DNA of 64,000 nucleotides from Altericroceibacterium spongiae (GCF_003610805.1 NZ_RAPF01000001.1:310001-374000); one strand, 5' to 3'. Counted from the first letter of the stretch, positions 1 to 8,925 are shown. Notes: a model not told the origin generated them from the sequence alone. Program-made: numbers and translations.

Positions 1-503
1 AAACCGGCCAGATCGTAGTCGCCCGGTGCATACATGCCGGGCATTTCCGCTGTTTCTCCGCCGATCAGAGCGCAATGGGCAATCTTGCAACCTTCAGCTA
101 TTCCGGCCACAACGCTCTCAGCCACACCGTTATCGAGTTTTCCGGTGGCGAAATAATCGAGGAAAAAAAGCGGTTCGGCGCCCTGAACGATCAGATCGTT
201 GACGCACATGGCGACAAGATCGATTCCCACGCCGTCATGGCGGTCATGATCGATAGCGAGCTTGAGCTTCGTGCCTACCCCGTCATTTCCGGCTACCAGC
301 AACGGATCCTTATAACCGGCAGCTTTGGGATCGAAGAAGCCGCCAAAACCGCCAATCTCGCCATCTGCACCTGGCCGCCTTGTGGCCTTCACTAATGGGC
401 CGATCGCTTTGACCAGCGCATTGCCGGCATCAATGGAAACACCCGCCTGAGAATAGGTGTAGGGTGTCTTTTCGTTAGTGGGAGGGGATGTGTCTGAAGC
501 CAT
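1..503 (-). CDS. purM: Phosphoribosylformylglycinamidine cyclo-ligase (AIR synthetase), 3' end cut by window edge
   Basis: PurM makes 5-aminoimidazole ribonucleotide from FGAM with ATP, in cytoplasmic de novo purine synthesis. Reading leftward from ATG at 503, the protein carries the family N-terminus: [13 protein letters not shown] near residues 16-28, [10 protein letters not shown] near 72-81, and [10 protein letters not shown] followed by [11 protein letters not shown] near 94-115. The GGETAEMPG motif follows before the edge. About 167 residues are visible, roughly half of a usual 345-residue enzyme, and the frame stays open to base 1. It is divergent from the gene starting at 576, with about 70 bases between them. 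The identification is secure; the C-terminal half is not visible. Confidence 0.95.
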   Translation of the reverse strand, partial: MASDTSPPTNEKTPYTYSQAGVSIDAGNALVKAIGPLVKATRRPGADGEIGGFGGFFDPKAAGYKDPLLVAGNDGVGTKLKLAIDHDRHDGVGIDLVAMCVNDLIVQGAEPLFFLDYFATGKLDNGVAESVVAGIAEGCKIAHCALIGGETAEMPGMYAPGDYDLAG

Positions 504-575
504 AGATTACGCTCTTTAGTCTTTCCCGCTTGGATTTCCACTCGCCTTTAGGCAAAAGGCAATCGGTTTTCCCCG

Positions 576-1856
576 ATGATGACAATAACACTCCCTCTCT
601 CCCGCTCGCTTTCCCGCTCCCGTATGATGGGTGCCGGACTTGGTGCAATCGCTCTCGCGGCCGTGGCCGGAACTGCTCTCTTTGCGCAGGTTTCCGGTGA
701 TCGCGGCATCGCGCCGGTGGCTTCCAGCACCGATATCGTGGCCAATAACATCACGGTAGATGTTCATGGTAAGACGGCGGAGGAAGCCCGTCAGACCGGC
801 TGGCGCGAAGCGCAGCGTAAGGCATGGGAAAAGCTGGGTGGCCCCGATCTTCCGGATTCGCGAATCGAATCGATGGTGGCTGCTGTGGTCATCGACCATG
901 AGCAGCTCGGCCCGCGTCGTTATATTGCAACGCTTGATATTATCTTCGATCGTTCGCGGGCAGGATCTATGCTGGGCGGTGGAGGCAAACAGTCTCATTC
1001 CGCACCTATGCTTACTCTGCCTGTGCTGATCGACGGTGGCGCTGCCACCATGTTCGAAACGCGCAACCCCTGGCAGCGGGTCTGGGCTAATTTCCAGGCC
1101 GGTGGCAGCGCTATCGATTATGTACGTCCGGCCGGTGCCGGCGGCGAATCCCTGTTGCTTACCTATGGACAGACCGGTCGTCGCAGTCGTTTATGGTGGA
1201 ACACTATTCTGTCCGAATTCGGAGCAGCGGACGTCATTATCCCTATTGCTCGTTTGCAGCATGAATGGCCGGGCGGACCGATTACCGGCACTTTTACAGC
1301 ACGATATGGCCCCGATAACCGTTTGCTTGGTGAATTTACCTTGCGGGCAGAGAATGACTCCGAACTGGAGCCTATGCTGGAAAGGGCAGTGCACCGTTTC
1401 GATGATCTCTTCGCGAGCGGTCTTGCAGAGGGCAAATTGAAACCCGATCCCACGCTGGAAAGCGAAAGGATTGAAATCTCGCCCGAAATCCGGCGTCTGA
1501 TCGAGGTGTCGCGTCAGGCAGAGGCTGCTGAACAGCAAGAACGCACCGAGCAGGCCGAGGCAGAGAATCCTGCCGATCTGGAATCTTCCACCGCACCGCA
1601 GCAGACAGAGCAGCAGGCTGTTTCAAACTTTGCGGTGCAATTCACAACGCCTAATGCCGCAGCGGTCGATGCGGCTTTGGCGGCGGTGCGTAGTGCACCG
1701 GGGGTACGCGGAGCTGCGACCAGCAGTATCGCTATTGGCGGCACATCGGTCATGCGGGTAAGTTATGCCGGTGATCTTTCCGCGCTTGCTGCAACTCTGC
1801 GCGCTCGCGGCTGGAACGTGACCGAAGGCAGCAACGCTCTCAGTATTTCACGTTAG
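576..1856 (+). CDS. DUF2066-like secreted protein with a C-terminal ferredoxin-like (HMA-like) domain
   Basis: This is a 426-residue protein. A basic N-terminus rich in Ser/Arg is followed by a hydrophobic segment (about residues 17-38), so a signal peptide or membrane anchor is likely. Residues about 50-270 resemble DUF2066 proteins: a repeated-gene-product-type region with EEARQTGWREAQRKAWEKL, then a stretch around IIPIARLQHEWPGG. A Gln/Glu/Ala-rich low-complexity linker (about 310-345) leads to a C-terminal alpha/beta domain (about 350-426) that looks like a heavy-metal-associated fold but lacks a CxxC metal site. It ends 10 bases before hdaA and is probably cotranscribed with it. The function is unknown. 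An internal ATG pair at 624 is an alternative start. Confidence 0.75.
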   Translation: MMTITLPLSRSLSRSRMMGAGLGAIALAAVAGTALFAQVSGDRGIAPVASSTDIVANNITVDVHGKTAEEARQTGWREAQRKAWEKLGGPDLPDSRIESMVAAVVIDHEQLGPRRYIATLDIIFDRSRAGSMLGGGGKQSHSAPMLTLPVLIDGGAATMFETRNPWQRVWANFQAGGSAIDYVRPAGAGGESLLLTYGQTGRRSRLWWNTILSEFGAADVIIPIARLQHEWPGGPITGTFTARYGPDNRLLGEFTLRAENDSELEPMLERAVHRFDDLFASGLAEGKLKPDPTLESERIEISPEIRRLIEVSRQAEAAEQQERTEQAEAENPADLESSTAPQQTEQQAVSNFAVQFTTPNAAAVDAALAAVRSAPGVRGAATSSIAIGGTSVMRVSYAGDLSALAATLRARGWNVTEGSNALSISR

Positions 1857-1866
1857 ACGGGGCACC

Positions 1867-2466
1867 ATGTTCCAGTTCGCGCTGCCATTTCGCCCTGGGA
1901 GCGGGGAAGGCCCGCCCCGTATCGTGATCGGCGATGCTAATGCTTCTGTCGCTGAAGCTTTGCACAAAACCGAAGACTGGCCTTTCCGTACCGCAATCCT
2001 CACTGGCCCGCGATTATCGGGTAAATCGCTATTCGCTCGCTGGTTCGAAGAAAGCGGACGAGGGGAGGCGATCGACGATGCGCCGCAAATGGATGAGCAT
2101 TTGCTGTTCCATCGCTGGAATCGGGCGCAGGAATTGGAACAGCCGCTTTTGTTGATCGCCGGGCCTGAGCCATGGAATATCGCGCTGCCCGACCTCAGAT
2201 CTCGCCTCGGTGCAGCTATGCAGCTTGAAATCCAGCCGCCAGACGACAACATGGCAGCGGAACTGCTATTGTCTCTTGCTCAGGAAAGGAGCCTGCCCTT
2301 GGGCCCCGATGCAGCGGCTTATCTGGTTCCTCGCGCACCGCGGGGCTATGCTGAACTGGTGGATCTGGTCGCTGCGATTGACCGCATCAGCCTGGAACGC
2401 AAGGCTGCTCCAACGCTTGCCATATGGCGGGCTGCTCTTGAAGAGTTGCATGGCAGAGCGGGCTGA
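1867..2466 (+). CDS. hdaA: DnaA-related AAA+ protein, HdaA-type regulator of replication initiation
   Basis: This 199-residue protein is related to the ATPase domain of DnaA but lacks a DNA-binding domain IV. A degenerate Walker A, GPRLSGKS, lies at residues 47-54. The N-terminal MFQFALPF resembles the clamp-binding motif of Hda proteins. In known relatives the protein binds the DNA polymerase sliding clamp and promotes hydrolysis of DnaA-bound ATP after initiation. A clear Walker B DExx is not obvious, since LLLIAGPEPW occupies that place. It sits between the DUF2066-like gene and serine acetyltransferase on the same strand, close enough for one transcript. The role is inferred from family and length. 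Confidence 0.8.
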   Translation: MFQFALPFRPGSGEGPPRIVIGDANASVAEALHKTEDWPFRTAILTGPRLSGKSLFARWFEESGRGEAIDDAPQMDEHLLFHRWNRAQELEQPLLLIAGPEPWNIALPDLRSRLGAAMQLEIQPPDDNMAAELLLSLAQERSLPLGPDAAAYLVPRAPRGYAELVDLVAAIDRISLERKAAPTLAIWRAALEELHGRAG

Positions 2467-2528
2467 ACTTGCCTCCGGGCTGGTTTGGTGAGACAATACA
2501 ATATGACGATGATGCGGGAATATACGCC

Positions 2529-3227
2529 ATGATGAACGGGCTGGTATCCTATCTCGACTCTATTAGAGCGCGCGACCCTGCGCCGCGTTCGCGTTGGGAA
2601 ATATTGCTTTATCCGGGCGTATGGGCGCTGTTTTTCCATCGCATTGCCCATTGGCTGTTTAACGGGCAGATGTTTTTCTTCGCCCGTTTCGTGAACCATT
2701 TGTCCCGCTGGCTGACTGCGATTGACATCCATCCGGGCGCCAGGATCGGCAAGAACTTCTTTGTCGACCATGGATTTACCGTTATCGGGGAAACCTCGCT
2801 TATCGGCGATAACGTTACGATTTATCAATGCGTGACACTGGGCGGTTCCAATCCGACTAATGGCAAAGGCGGCAAGCGCCACCCAACATTGGAGGATAAT
2901 GTCATTATCGGGTCCGGTGCGCAGGTGATCGGGCCGATTACCGTGGGGGAAAGAGCGCGCGTCGGCGCCAATGCTGTGGTGACCGACGATGTGCCTGAAG
3001 GGGCGACCATGATCGGTCTCAAAGCGCGCTCTACTCTGGTGCCTGCCGAAACCTGGCTGCGCGAATTTATTCCCTATGGCACACCTTGTGACGAACCGTG
3101 CGAGCCTACCGGCAATATTGAACGGATTGACAGCCTTGAAGAAGAACTGGCGAATCTGCGTGCTGAATTGGATGCTTTGCGCGTCGAGCGTGAAACTGTC
3201 AGCAAGAAGAGTGGTACGGATAATTGA
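2529..3227 (+). CDS. cysE: Serine O-acetyltransferase
   Basis: The enzyme transfers acetyl from acetyl-CoA to L-serine, giving O-acetylserine for cysteine synthesis. The 232-residue protein has a helical N-terminus (1-62) followed by a left-handed beta-helix of hexapeptide repeats (about 65-170) with the catalytic histidine motifs DHG (80-82) and GGKRHP (114-119). The short N-terminal domain puts it in the EpsC/short CysE type. A charged coiled coil (about 200-232) ends the protein. A TTG in frame at 2469 would add 20 residues with no family counterpart, so the ATG at 2529 is preferred (2532 is equally possible). Its stop overlaps the next start as TGATG. Confidence 0.93.
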   Translation: MMNGLVSYLDSIRARDPAPRSRWEILLYPGVWALFFHRIAHWLFNGQMFFFARFVNHLSRWLTAIDIHPGARIGKNFFVDHGFTVIGETSLIGDNVTIYQCVTLGGSNPTNGKGGKRHPTLEDNVIIGSGAQVIGPITVGERARVGANAVVTDDVPEGATMIGLKARSTLVPAETWLREFIPYGTPCDEPCEPTGNIERIDSLEEELANLRAELDALRVERETVSKKSGTDN

Positions 3228-3583
3228 TGAAGCCAAACGAGGTCACGGGAAACATCGTCGCCTTTCCGGGCAAGAAACCGCAGCAAATCGGCTTCGACCG
3301 GATGGAATTACAGCGCATTCTCGATCTCTATGGCCGAATGGTCGCAGCTGGTGAATGGCGTGATTACGCTATGAATTTCACCAGAGAGTGCGCTACCTTT
3401 GCAGCTTTCCGCCGGACGGCCGATGTGCCGCAAATGCGCCTCGAAAAACGGCCTGCTCTGCGTAACCGGCAAGGTATGTGGGCTTTATTCGGGGAACAGG
3501 GGCAAATCCTCAAGCGTGGCCATGAACTGGCCGGGGTTCTCGCCCCGATTGAAAGGCGGCTGGTCAAGGCTGTCGATGACTGA
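3227..3583 (+). CDS. DUF2794 family protein
   Basis: This small cytoplasmic protein of 118 residues belongs to the alphaproteobacterial DUF2794 family. Family-type features are VAFPGK near the N-terminus, an amphipathic RMELQRILDLYGRMV helix, EWRDYAMNF, and the conserved tail RPALRNRQGMWALFGEQGQILKRG. No enzymatic motif, membrane segment or metal site is visible, and the function of the family is not established. The ATG at 3227 overlaps the TGA of cysE by one base, so translational coupling is likely. The preceding TTG at 3224 is not needed. Confidence 0.88.
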   Translation: MKPNEVTGNIVAFPGKKPQQIGFDRMELQRILDLYGRMVAAGEWRDYAMNFTRECATFAAFRRTADVPQMRLEKRPALRNRQGMWALFGEQGQILKRGHELAGVLAPIERRLVKAVDD

Positions 3584-3606
3584 CGCCCGAGGCGTTTCTG
3601 GCTTTG

Positions 3607-4512
3607 TCAAACCCGCGGATTGCCGAGGGCGGAGAGGAGCGCTGCACTTTGTTCCGCACTCGATTTAGGAGAGCGCGTATCGCGCCTTTCAGCTATGCGT
3701 TTCCATGCGGCTGCAAAACCTTCTACACTCATATTGTCCGGTGCCAAAGTAACCGGTTCGTTCATGACCATCCAGGCGCTGTGAAAAGCCCCAGCCCCAG
3801 CCCCGACAATCGCGCCGCCCGGTGCATCTTCGCTGACGAGAAAAAGTGCAGCGGGCAAAATTTTCTCAGGCGTAAACTGCCGAAAAGCTTCCTCCGGCAA
3901 GATATCTTCCGTCATCCGCGTCGAAGCGAGCGGCGCTAGCGTATTCACCCGGATATTATATTTCGCCCCTTCAAGCTGGAGCGTTTTGGCCAAGCCGACA
4001 AGACCCAGCTTGGCTGCGGCATAATTGGCCTGCCCAAAATTTCCGAAAAGCCCGGTTGAGCTGGATGTGACCAGAATGCGGCCATAGGCCTGTTCACGCA
4101 TGACGCCCCAGACGGCATGCGAGATATTAGCGGTTCCGATCAGGTGAGTCTGGATTACATCGCTGAAATCCTCAATCGCCATTTTGCCGAAGCTCTTGTC
4201 GCGCAATACCCCTGCACTGTTCATGAGAATATCGATTCTGCCCCAGCGGGCTTTGGCTTCGACGACGAGAGCCTGCATGGCAGCGTAGTCAGTTACCGAC
4301 GCGCAATTGGCGAGGGCTTCCCCTCCTGCTGCCTCGATTTCCGCGGCAACCGTCTCAGCAATATTGCATTGCCCGGTGCCATCGCGCTGGCTGCCAATAT
4401 CATTGACCACCACGCGCGCACCGCGTCGTGCCAGTTCAAGTGCATACACCCGACCTAGTCCGTTTCCGGCTCCGGTCACAATGGCAACCCGGTCTTTAAA
4501 GGAAATGCTCAT
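3607..4512 (-). CDS. Short-chain dehydrogenase/reductase (MFE-2-like SDR)
   Basis: This is a 301-residue classical SDR, probably NAD(P)-dependent. The Rossmann motif TGAGNGLG is at 13-20. NSAG at 98-101 replaces the usual NNAG. The catalytic Ser lies in the SSSTG stretch (about 150-154), with Tyr164 and Lys168 in YAAAK. The overall sequence resembles the dehydrogenase module of multifunctional beta-oxidation enzymes (FKDRVAIVTGAGNGLGR, KYNIRVNTLAP), with a C-terminal extension beyond the usual 250 residues. That suggests a 3-hydroxyacyl-CoA or steroid-like substrate, but the substrate is not shown. The ATG at 4512 was chosen because everything upstream in frame has no homology. It is convergent with DUF2794 and divergent from the porin. 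Confidence 0.88.
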   Translation of the reverse strand: MSISFKDRVAIVTGAGNGLGRVYALELARRGARVVVNDIGSQRDGTGQCNIAETVAAEIEAAGGEALANCASVTDYAAMQALVVEAKARWGRIDILMNSAGVLRDKSFGKMAIEDFSDVIQTHLIGTANISHAVWGVMREQAYGRILVTSSSTGLFGNFGQANYAAAKLGLVGLAKTLQLEGAKYNIRVNTLAPLASTRMTEDILPEEAFRQFTPEKILPAALFLVSEDAPGGAIVGAGAGAFHSAWMVMNEPVTLAPDNMSVEGFAAAWKRIAERRDTRSPKSSAEQSAALLSALGNPRV

Positions 4513-4595
4513 TGTTCGACATCCCATCGCATTGTGCAGCGATGCCACTGGCAGACGTCTCATACAAGGTGAAGAAAATCGAATGCTGACGGGTT

Positions 4596-4656
4596 TTGTC
4601 ACATAAAAGTCATTTAATGGACCTAAAGGCGTCACCCAATTGACATAAAGTCTTCA
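4596..4656 (+). promoter_or_regulatory. Candidate Pho box array upstream of the porin
   Basis: TTGTCAC-ATAA-AAGTCAT at 4596-4613 has the 7-4-7 layout of a PhoB site (consensus CTGTCAT repeats separated by 4 AT-rich bases). GTCA cores begin at 4598, 4609 and 4631. Weaker cores (GACC, GACA, TTCA) begin at 4620, 4642 and 4653, so all six are spaced by 11 bases or multiples of 11. The array lies 28-88 bases before the start of a porin whose family is known for phosphate-starvation induction. The binding protein is inferred. Confidence 0.5.
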
Positions 4657-4683
4657 ATTTGTCGTATTGGTAAAGGGTCGGGA

Positions 4684-6054
4684 ATGAAGAAGCATTATTT
4701 GACAAGCGCGGCGGTTGCCCTGTCGCTCCCGTTCGGCTGGGCACCGGATGCTTTCGGGCAAGATGCTGCCGATGAGCAAGATCAGCTCCGCGCCGAACTG
4801 ACCCAGATGCGTGCGCAGATGGCTGCCATGGCGGATCGTATCGATTCGCTGGAAGACCAGCTCGAAGCTGCCGATGCTAAAGCCGAACAAGCTGTTGCGC
4901 AGGCTGGTGAAGCACAGGTGGCGGTTCAGGCCACCACCGTTTCGCAGGTTCCCGAACTGACCAAAAAGGACGGTGTGACCTTCACACCTTTCGGTCGTTT
5001 GCAAGTCGATGCCGGTATTGTGAACGGACCCGATGAAATTAACGATCCCGGTCTTGGTTTCGCGCATGAAATCCGTCGTGTACGGATCGGCTTCAAGGGC
5101 GATATTCCTGGCGGCTTCGGTTATAAGATGGAAGTCGATTTCGCGAGCGGCGATCTCGATCTCTATGACGCTTACATGGAATATGCTGCAGGGGACGCGA
5201 CCTTTAAGCTGGGGCAGCACAATAATTTCCAAGGGCTTGAAGAGCTGACCAGTTCGCGGTTCACTTCTTTCATGGAGCGTGCTGCTTTTACCGATGCTTT
5301 CGGCTTTGAGCGCAAAGTCGGCCTGTCTGCCGAATATGCGAAAGCCGACTGGATGGTGCAGGGCGGTGTTTTCAGCGACAATCTCGAAAATCTTCAGCTA
5401 GATGAGAACAATAGCTGGAGCGCGGACGCTCGTACGGTTTACGCTCCTAAAATTGGCGAAGCGCAGTTGCATATTGGCGGCTCGGTTCATTATCGTGAAT
5501 TCAACGATGCCAGCGATGTGACACGCTATCGCCAGCGCCCTGAATTGCATGTGACCGATACGCGCTTCATGGATACGGGTAATTTCTCCGCTACCAGCGA
5601 ACTGGGATACGGGCTTGAAGCGGCGGCCGTTCTCGGTCGTTTCCATTTTGAAGGCGAAACTTTCTGGCAGCATGTCGGCCGTCCCGCCGCACTGGCGGAT
5701 CCGACCTTTTTTGGCGGTTCGGCAGAGATGGGTCTGTTTCTCACCAGCGGCGATAAGCGAAGCTATAAAGGGTTCAAATTTGACCGGGTGAAACCGGCTC
5801 ATCCATTGGATCAAGGCGGTTTCGGTGCATTGCAGGTCAATCTGCGCTACGACTATCTCGATCTGAACGATGCGGACATTCGGGGCGGTATCCAGAATGC
5901 CTATGCCGCTTCACTTGTCTGGACGCCGACCGATTTCACACGCCTGATGCTTGAATATAGCCGGATGGAATATGATGACATGCCTATTCTGGCCGGCACG
6001 CAGGATGATTATGGGGTCGATTCAATAGGTATGCGTGCGCAGGTTGATTTTTGA
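4684..6054 (+). CDS. Phosphate-selective porin O/P family outer-membrane porin
   Basis: This is a 456-residue outer-membrane beta-barrel of the OprO/OprP type. A signal peptide spans about residues 1-25 (cleavage near AFG/QD). A heptad-like coiled coil at about 30-80 (EQDQLRAELTQMRAQMAAMA, then DRIDSLEDQLEAADAKAE) probably trimerises in the periplasm. The barrel follows, with alternating aromatic strands such as TPFGRLQVDAGIV, IRRVRIGFKGDIPGGFGYKM and LRYDYLDLNDADI, and it ends in phenylalanine (AQVDF), as sorted barrels do. Relatives take up phosphate or polyphosphate; the specificity here is inferred. The upstream PhoB-like repeats fit that role. The stop is 17 bases from the convergent gph stop. 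Confidence 0.88.
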   Translation: MKKHYLTSAAVALSLPFGWAPDAFGQDAADEQDQLRAELTQMRAQMAAMADRIDSLEDQLEAADAKAEQAVAQAGEAQVAVQATTVSQVPELTKKDGVTFTPFGRLQVDAGIVNGPDEINDPGLGFAHEIRRVRIGFKGDIPGGFGYKMEVDFASGDLDLYDAYMEYAAGDATFKLGQHNNFQGLEELTSSRFTSFMERAAFTDAFGFERKVGLSAEYAKADWMVQGGVFSDNLENLQLDENNSWSADARTVYAPKIGEAQLHIGGSVHYREFNDASDVTRYRQRPELHVTDTRFMDTGNFSATSELGYGLEAAAVLGRFHFEGETFWQHVGRPAALADPTFFGGSAEMGLFLTSGDKRSYKGFKFDRVKPAHPLDQGGFGALQVNLRYDYLDLNDADIRGGIQNAYAASLVWTPTDFTRLMLEYSRMEYDDMPILAGTQDDYGVDSIGMRAQVDF

Positions 6055-6062
6055 ACCAGACA

Positions 6063-6083
6063 GGAGGGGCTCACAGCCCCTCC
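6063..6083. terminator. Hairpin between convergent porin and gph
   Basis: A perfect 9-bp stem (GGAGGGGCT / AGCCCCTCC, loop CAC) spans the gph stop codon and follows the porin stop by 8 bases. There is no T-run on either side, so it is at best a weak or factor-assisted terminator serving both genes. Confidence 0.4.
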
Positions 6084-6745
6084 AGCGCAGGTATCAATTC
6101 GTCATAATGGTCGATCACGCGGTCGGCACCGAGCTGATCGGCCGGTGCATCATTATATCCGAAACTGAGGGCGATGCTGGGTACTCTGGCAGCAGCGGCA
6201 GCGCGCGTGTCGTAAGTCGAATCGCCGATCATCGCGAAACGCCCGCTACCCTGGCAGCGTGAAATGGTTTCCTCGATCATATCGGGAGCCGGTTTCGAAC
6301 GGCCCGGCTCAAGTGTGTCGCCACCCATAATGCTGGCGAAGCGCCGGGTCATGCCAAGTTGATCGAGCAGCTTGCGTGCCAGATCTTCGGCTTTGTTTGT
6401 AATGACAGCCAATGTGCAACCACGTTCCGCAAGCTGATCGAGCGCGGGAAGACACCCTTCAAAAGGGACGGTGTGATCTGCAATATGAGCCTGATAATAT
6501 TCGATATAATGGCTGTACAGACGTTCAATTTCATCTTCTTCAACCGGATCTCCGGTCAGCTCCATGGCGCGCGCCAGCATCAGTCTGGCTCCGCCTCCGA
6601 TGAGCTGGCGTGTGGCTTCCGCAGTCACCGGTTCGCGTCCCGCAATATGGAGTGTATGATTGAGTGCGGGGAACAGGTCGCGATTGCTGTCTACCAGCGT
6701 TCCGTCGAGGTCGAAGCCGATTATGGCGAAAGGAAAATCAGTCAT
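6071..6745 (-). CDS. gph: Phosphoglycolate phosphatase, HAD superfamily
   Basis: This is a 224-residue HAD hydrolase, probably removing phosphate from 2-phosphoglycolate formed by DNA repair or oxygenase activity. Motif I DLDGTLVDS lies at 12-20 with nucleophile Asp12 and acid/base Asp14. Motif II is the VITNKAED region. Motif III/IV is represented by KPAPDMI and GDSTYDTRAAAAA. A helical cap domain lies between motifs I and II. The ATG at 6745 gives a standard N-terminus; longer in-frame starts add unrelated sequence across the glmU promoter region. The gene diverges from glmU with 49 bases between them. A related HAD specificity cannot be excluded. Confidence 0.85.
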   Translation of the reverse strand: MTDFPFAIIGFDLDGTLVDSNRDLFPALNHTLHIAGREPVTAEATRQLIGGGARLMLARAMELTGDPVEEDEIERLYSHYIEYYQAHIADHTVPFEGCLPALDQLAERGCTLAVITNKAEDLARKLLDQLGMTRRFASIMGGDTLEPGRSKPAPDMIEETISRCQGSGRFAMIGDSTYDTRAAAAARVPSIALSFGYNDAPADQLGADRVIDHYDELIPALEGL

Positions 6746-6794
6746 GATGCGCTTCGATGCCGGAGCCGTATGGAAACCGCAATGAAATGATGGC

Positions 6795-8168
6795 ATGGCC
6801 AAAGACATGACAGACGCGCGACCAATTGCCGCCATAGTCCTTGCTGCGGGCAAGGGTACCCGAATGAAGAGCCAGCGCCACAAGGTGCTGCATCCAATAG
6901 CCGGGAGGCCAATGATCGAGCATCTGCTCGAATCGCTTGCTCAGTTGCAGCCAGAACGGATGGTCGTGATAGTCGGTGACGGGCGCGATCAGCTCGAAGC
7001 GCAATTGGGCAATCGCGCCGAGTTGGCCTTGCAGGATCCGCAATTGGGAACTGGCCATGCCGTGCAACAGGCTCAGGCTGTGCTGGGCGATTTCTCTGGC
7101 GATATTCTGATCCTGTACGGTGACGTGCCTTTTGTTCGGCCGGAAACCATGCAGGCGATGATCGAGCGTTTGCATAGGGATGATGATCCGGATGTGGTCG
7201 TGCTGGGCTTCGAACCTGAAGACGGTCTTCAATATGGCCGGATCATCGCCGAGGATGGCCGCATTGCTAAAATGGTCGAATTCAGGGATGCCGATGCGGC
7301 GGAGAAAGCCTGTCGTCTGTGCAATTCGGGCCTGATGGCTGTACGAGGAACCGCTTTGTTCGATTTACTGGACAAGGTTGGCAACGATAATGCGCAAGGC
7401 GAATATTACCTTGTGGACATCGTTAATGTGGCCAATCGTGAAGGCCGGTATTGCGCAGTCATTTCAACCGATGACGAACATGAAGTGGCTGGAATTAATT
7501 CACGGATAGAGCTGGCGAGTGCGGAAAGGCGCTGGCAGGGTCGGCGGCGTGCACAGGTCATGGCGGAGGGTGCCACGCTGACGGCGCCTGAAACGGTGTT
7601 CTTTTCCTGGGATACTGCACTTGGCCAGGATGTGCTGATCGAACCGAATGTGGTTTTCGGGCCGGGTGTCTCAGTAGCCGATAATGTGACGATCAAGGCA
7701 TTTTCGCATGTGGAGGGAGCGCGTCTCGCCCAGGGTGTGGAGATCGGACCCTATGCACGTTTGCGACCGGGGTCGGTATTGGAAGAAGATGCCAGAGTCG
7801 GCAATTTCGTCGAGATGAAGAAAGCGGTTCTGGGCAAGGGAGCCAAGGCCAATCATCTGACCTATCTGGGCGATGCCGAAGTCGGCGCCGGGGCCAACAT
7901 CGGTGCTGGCACGATCACCTGTAATTATGATGGCTATTTCAAACACAAAACCCGGATTGGCGCACGGGCCTTTATCGGTTCTAACAGTGCTTTGATCGCT
8001 CCGGTGAATATCGGGGCCGATGCCATTGTTGCAGCGGGTAGTGCGGTGAGCCGCGATGTCGGTGACGGTGAATTGCGTCTTGTCCGGGCCGAGCAGCTCG
8101 TCAAGCCGGGCTGGGCCGATCGCTTCCACGATGCGATGAAGAAAAAGAAAAAGCTGGAAGGGCAATGA
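6795..8168 (+). CDS. glmU: Bifunctional GlcN-1-P acetyltransferase / GlcNAc-1-P uridyltransferase
   Basis: GlmU carries out the last two steps to UDP-GlcNAc for peptidoglycan and lipid A. The 457-residue protein has an N-terminal nucleotidyltransferase domain (LAAGKGTRMKSQRHKVLHPI near 17-36, QLGTGHAVQ, YGDVPF) and a C-terminal left-handed beta-helix of hexapeptide repeats (about 250-440). The acetyltransferase motifs are GPYARLRPG, KKAVLGKGAKANHLTYLGD and TCNYDGYFKHKT. It ends in a lysine-rich tail. It forms an operon with the lipoprotein that overlaps its stop (ATGA) and probably with glmS further on, so both ends of the aminosugar pathway lie together. Confidence 0.97.
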   Translation: MAKDMTDARPIAAIVLAAGKGTRMKSQRHKVLHPIAGRPMIEHLLESLAQLQPERMVVIVGDGRDQLEAQLGNRAELALQDPQLGTGHAVQQAQAVLGDFSGDILILYGDVPFVRPETMQAMIERLHRDDDPDVVVLGFEPEDGLQYGRIIAEDGRIAKMVEFRDADAAEKACRLCNSGLMAVRGTALFDLLDKVGNDNAQGEYYLVDIVNVANREGRYCAVISTDDEHEVAGINSRIELASAERRWQGRRRAQVMAEGATLTAPETVFFSWDTALGQDVLIEPNVVFGPGVSVADNVTIKAFSHVEGARLAQGVEIGPYARLRPGSVLEEDARVGNFVEMKKAVLGKGAKANHLTYLGDAEVGAGANIGAGTITCNYDGYFKHKTRIGARAFIGSNSALIAPVNIGADAIVAAGSAVSRDVGDGELRLVRAEQLVKPGWADRFHDAMKKKKKLEGQ

Positions 8169-8821
8169 TCCGTAAGGCCTGCCTCGCGGCGCTGATTTTC
8201 TGGACCGTCTCCGGATGTTCAGAAAATGGTCAGTCCTACACTGACAGTGTAGTGGAAACAGGTGGCGATAATGCAGCCGCAGAGGCGGCACATGAAGACA
8301 CCGCGTTAAATACGGGGCCAGATCAGGGTGTCGAGCATGACGGGGCAACAGGGCAACGAGCGGAATGCAGCGTCGATGAAGAGCCGCTTTTCGCCTGTCC
8401 GCTGGAGAACGGGAAAAAGGTTGCCGTCTGTCTGGTTGACCGGCCAGACGGGCAAAGCTTTGTCCAATATCGCTATGGTGAAGCCTGTAAGACAGCGGAG
8501 CTGGCCTGGCCGGAGAAACCGGGCACAGAGCAACTGCGTTTTGCGTCTACTCCCTATTCGGGGGGAGGAGAAGCGCAGCTTTCCTTCGCGCGTGGCCACA
8601 CACGTTATGTCATCTATAGTCGCGTGGTGCGTACCAATTTCAAAGCGGGTGAACCCAATAACCCGAAATTCGAAGATGGCGTCATGGTGCTGCGCGACAG
8701 CAGGTTGCAAGCGGACTATAAATGCCGGGACGGCGAAGCGCCCATACCGGTCGATTATAATCTCGCTGATGAACATTTGCCTGAAAATGCAGATGGCATT
8801 TTTTATCCCGACGAGGATTGA
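8165..8821 (+). CDS. Putative lipoprotein in the glmU-glmS operon
   Basis: This is a 218-residue protein with a lipoprotein signal peptide: a hydrophobic core followed by the lipobox TVSGC with the acylated Cys near residue 18. An acidic, low-complexity linker (about 20-65) leads to a globular domain. That domain contains cysteines in EPLFACPLENGKKVAVC and the stretch VQYRYGEAC, a pattern seen in small secreted proteins of unknown role. The start overlaps the glmU stop as ATGA, which implies translational coupling. I do not recognise a characterised family. Attachment to the periplasmic face of a membrane is inferred from the lipobox only. Confidence 0.75.
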   Translation: MIRKACLAALIFWTVSGCSENGQSYTDSVVETGGDNAAAEAAHEDTALNTGPDQGVEHDGATGQRAECSVDEEPLFACPLENGKKVAVCLVDRPDGQSFVQYRYGEACKTAELAWPEKPGTEQLRFASTPYSGGGEAQLSFARGHTRYVIYSRVVRTNFKAGEPNNPKFEDGVMVLRDSRLQADYKCRDGEAPIPVDYNLADEHLPENADGIFYPDED

Positions 8822-8925
8822 TCTCCTGGGAAAAACAGCCGGACGGCACGAAAGACGAAGGATTTTGTGGCATCACTTCTGCCTGTTTAAATCCCTTATA
8901 TGTATGCATTGAGGAAGTTGGCTAT

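Noticed and set aside
8822-8925. glmS ribozyme before glmS
   Set aside because: The 104-base gap has no sign of the ribozyme core, and the ribozyme is found in Gram-positives.
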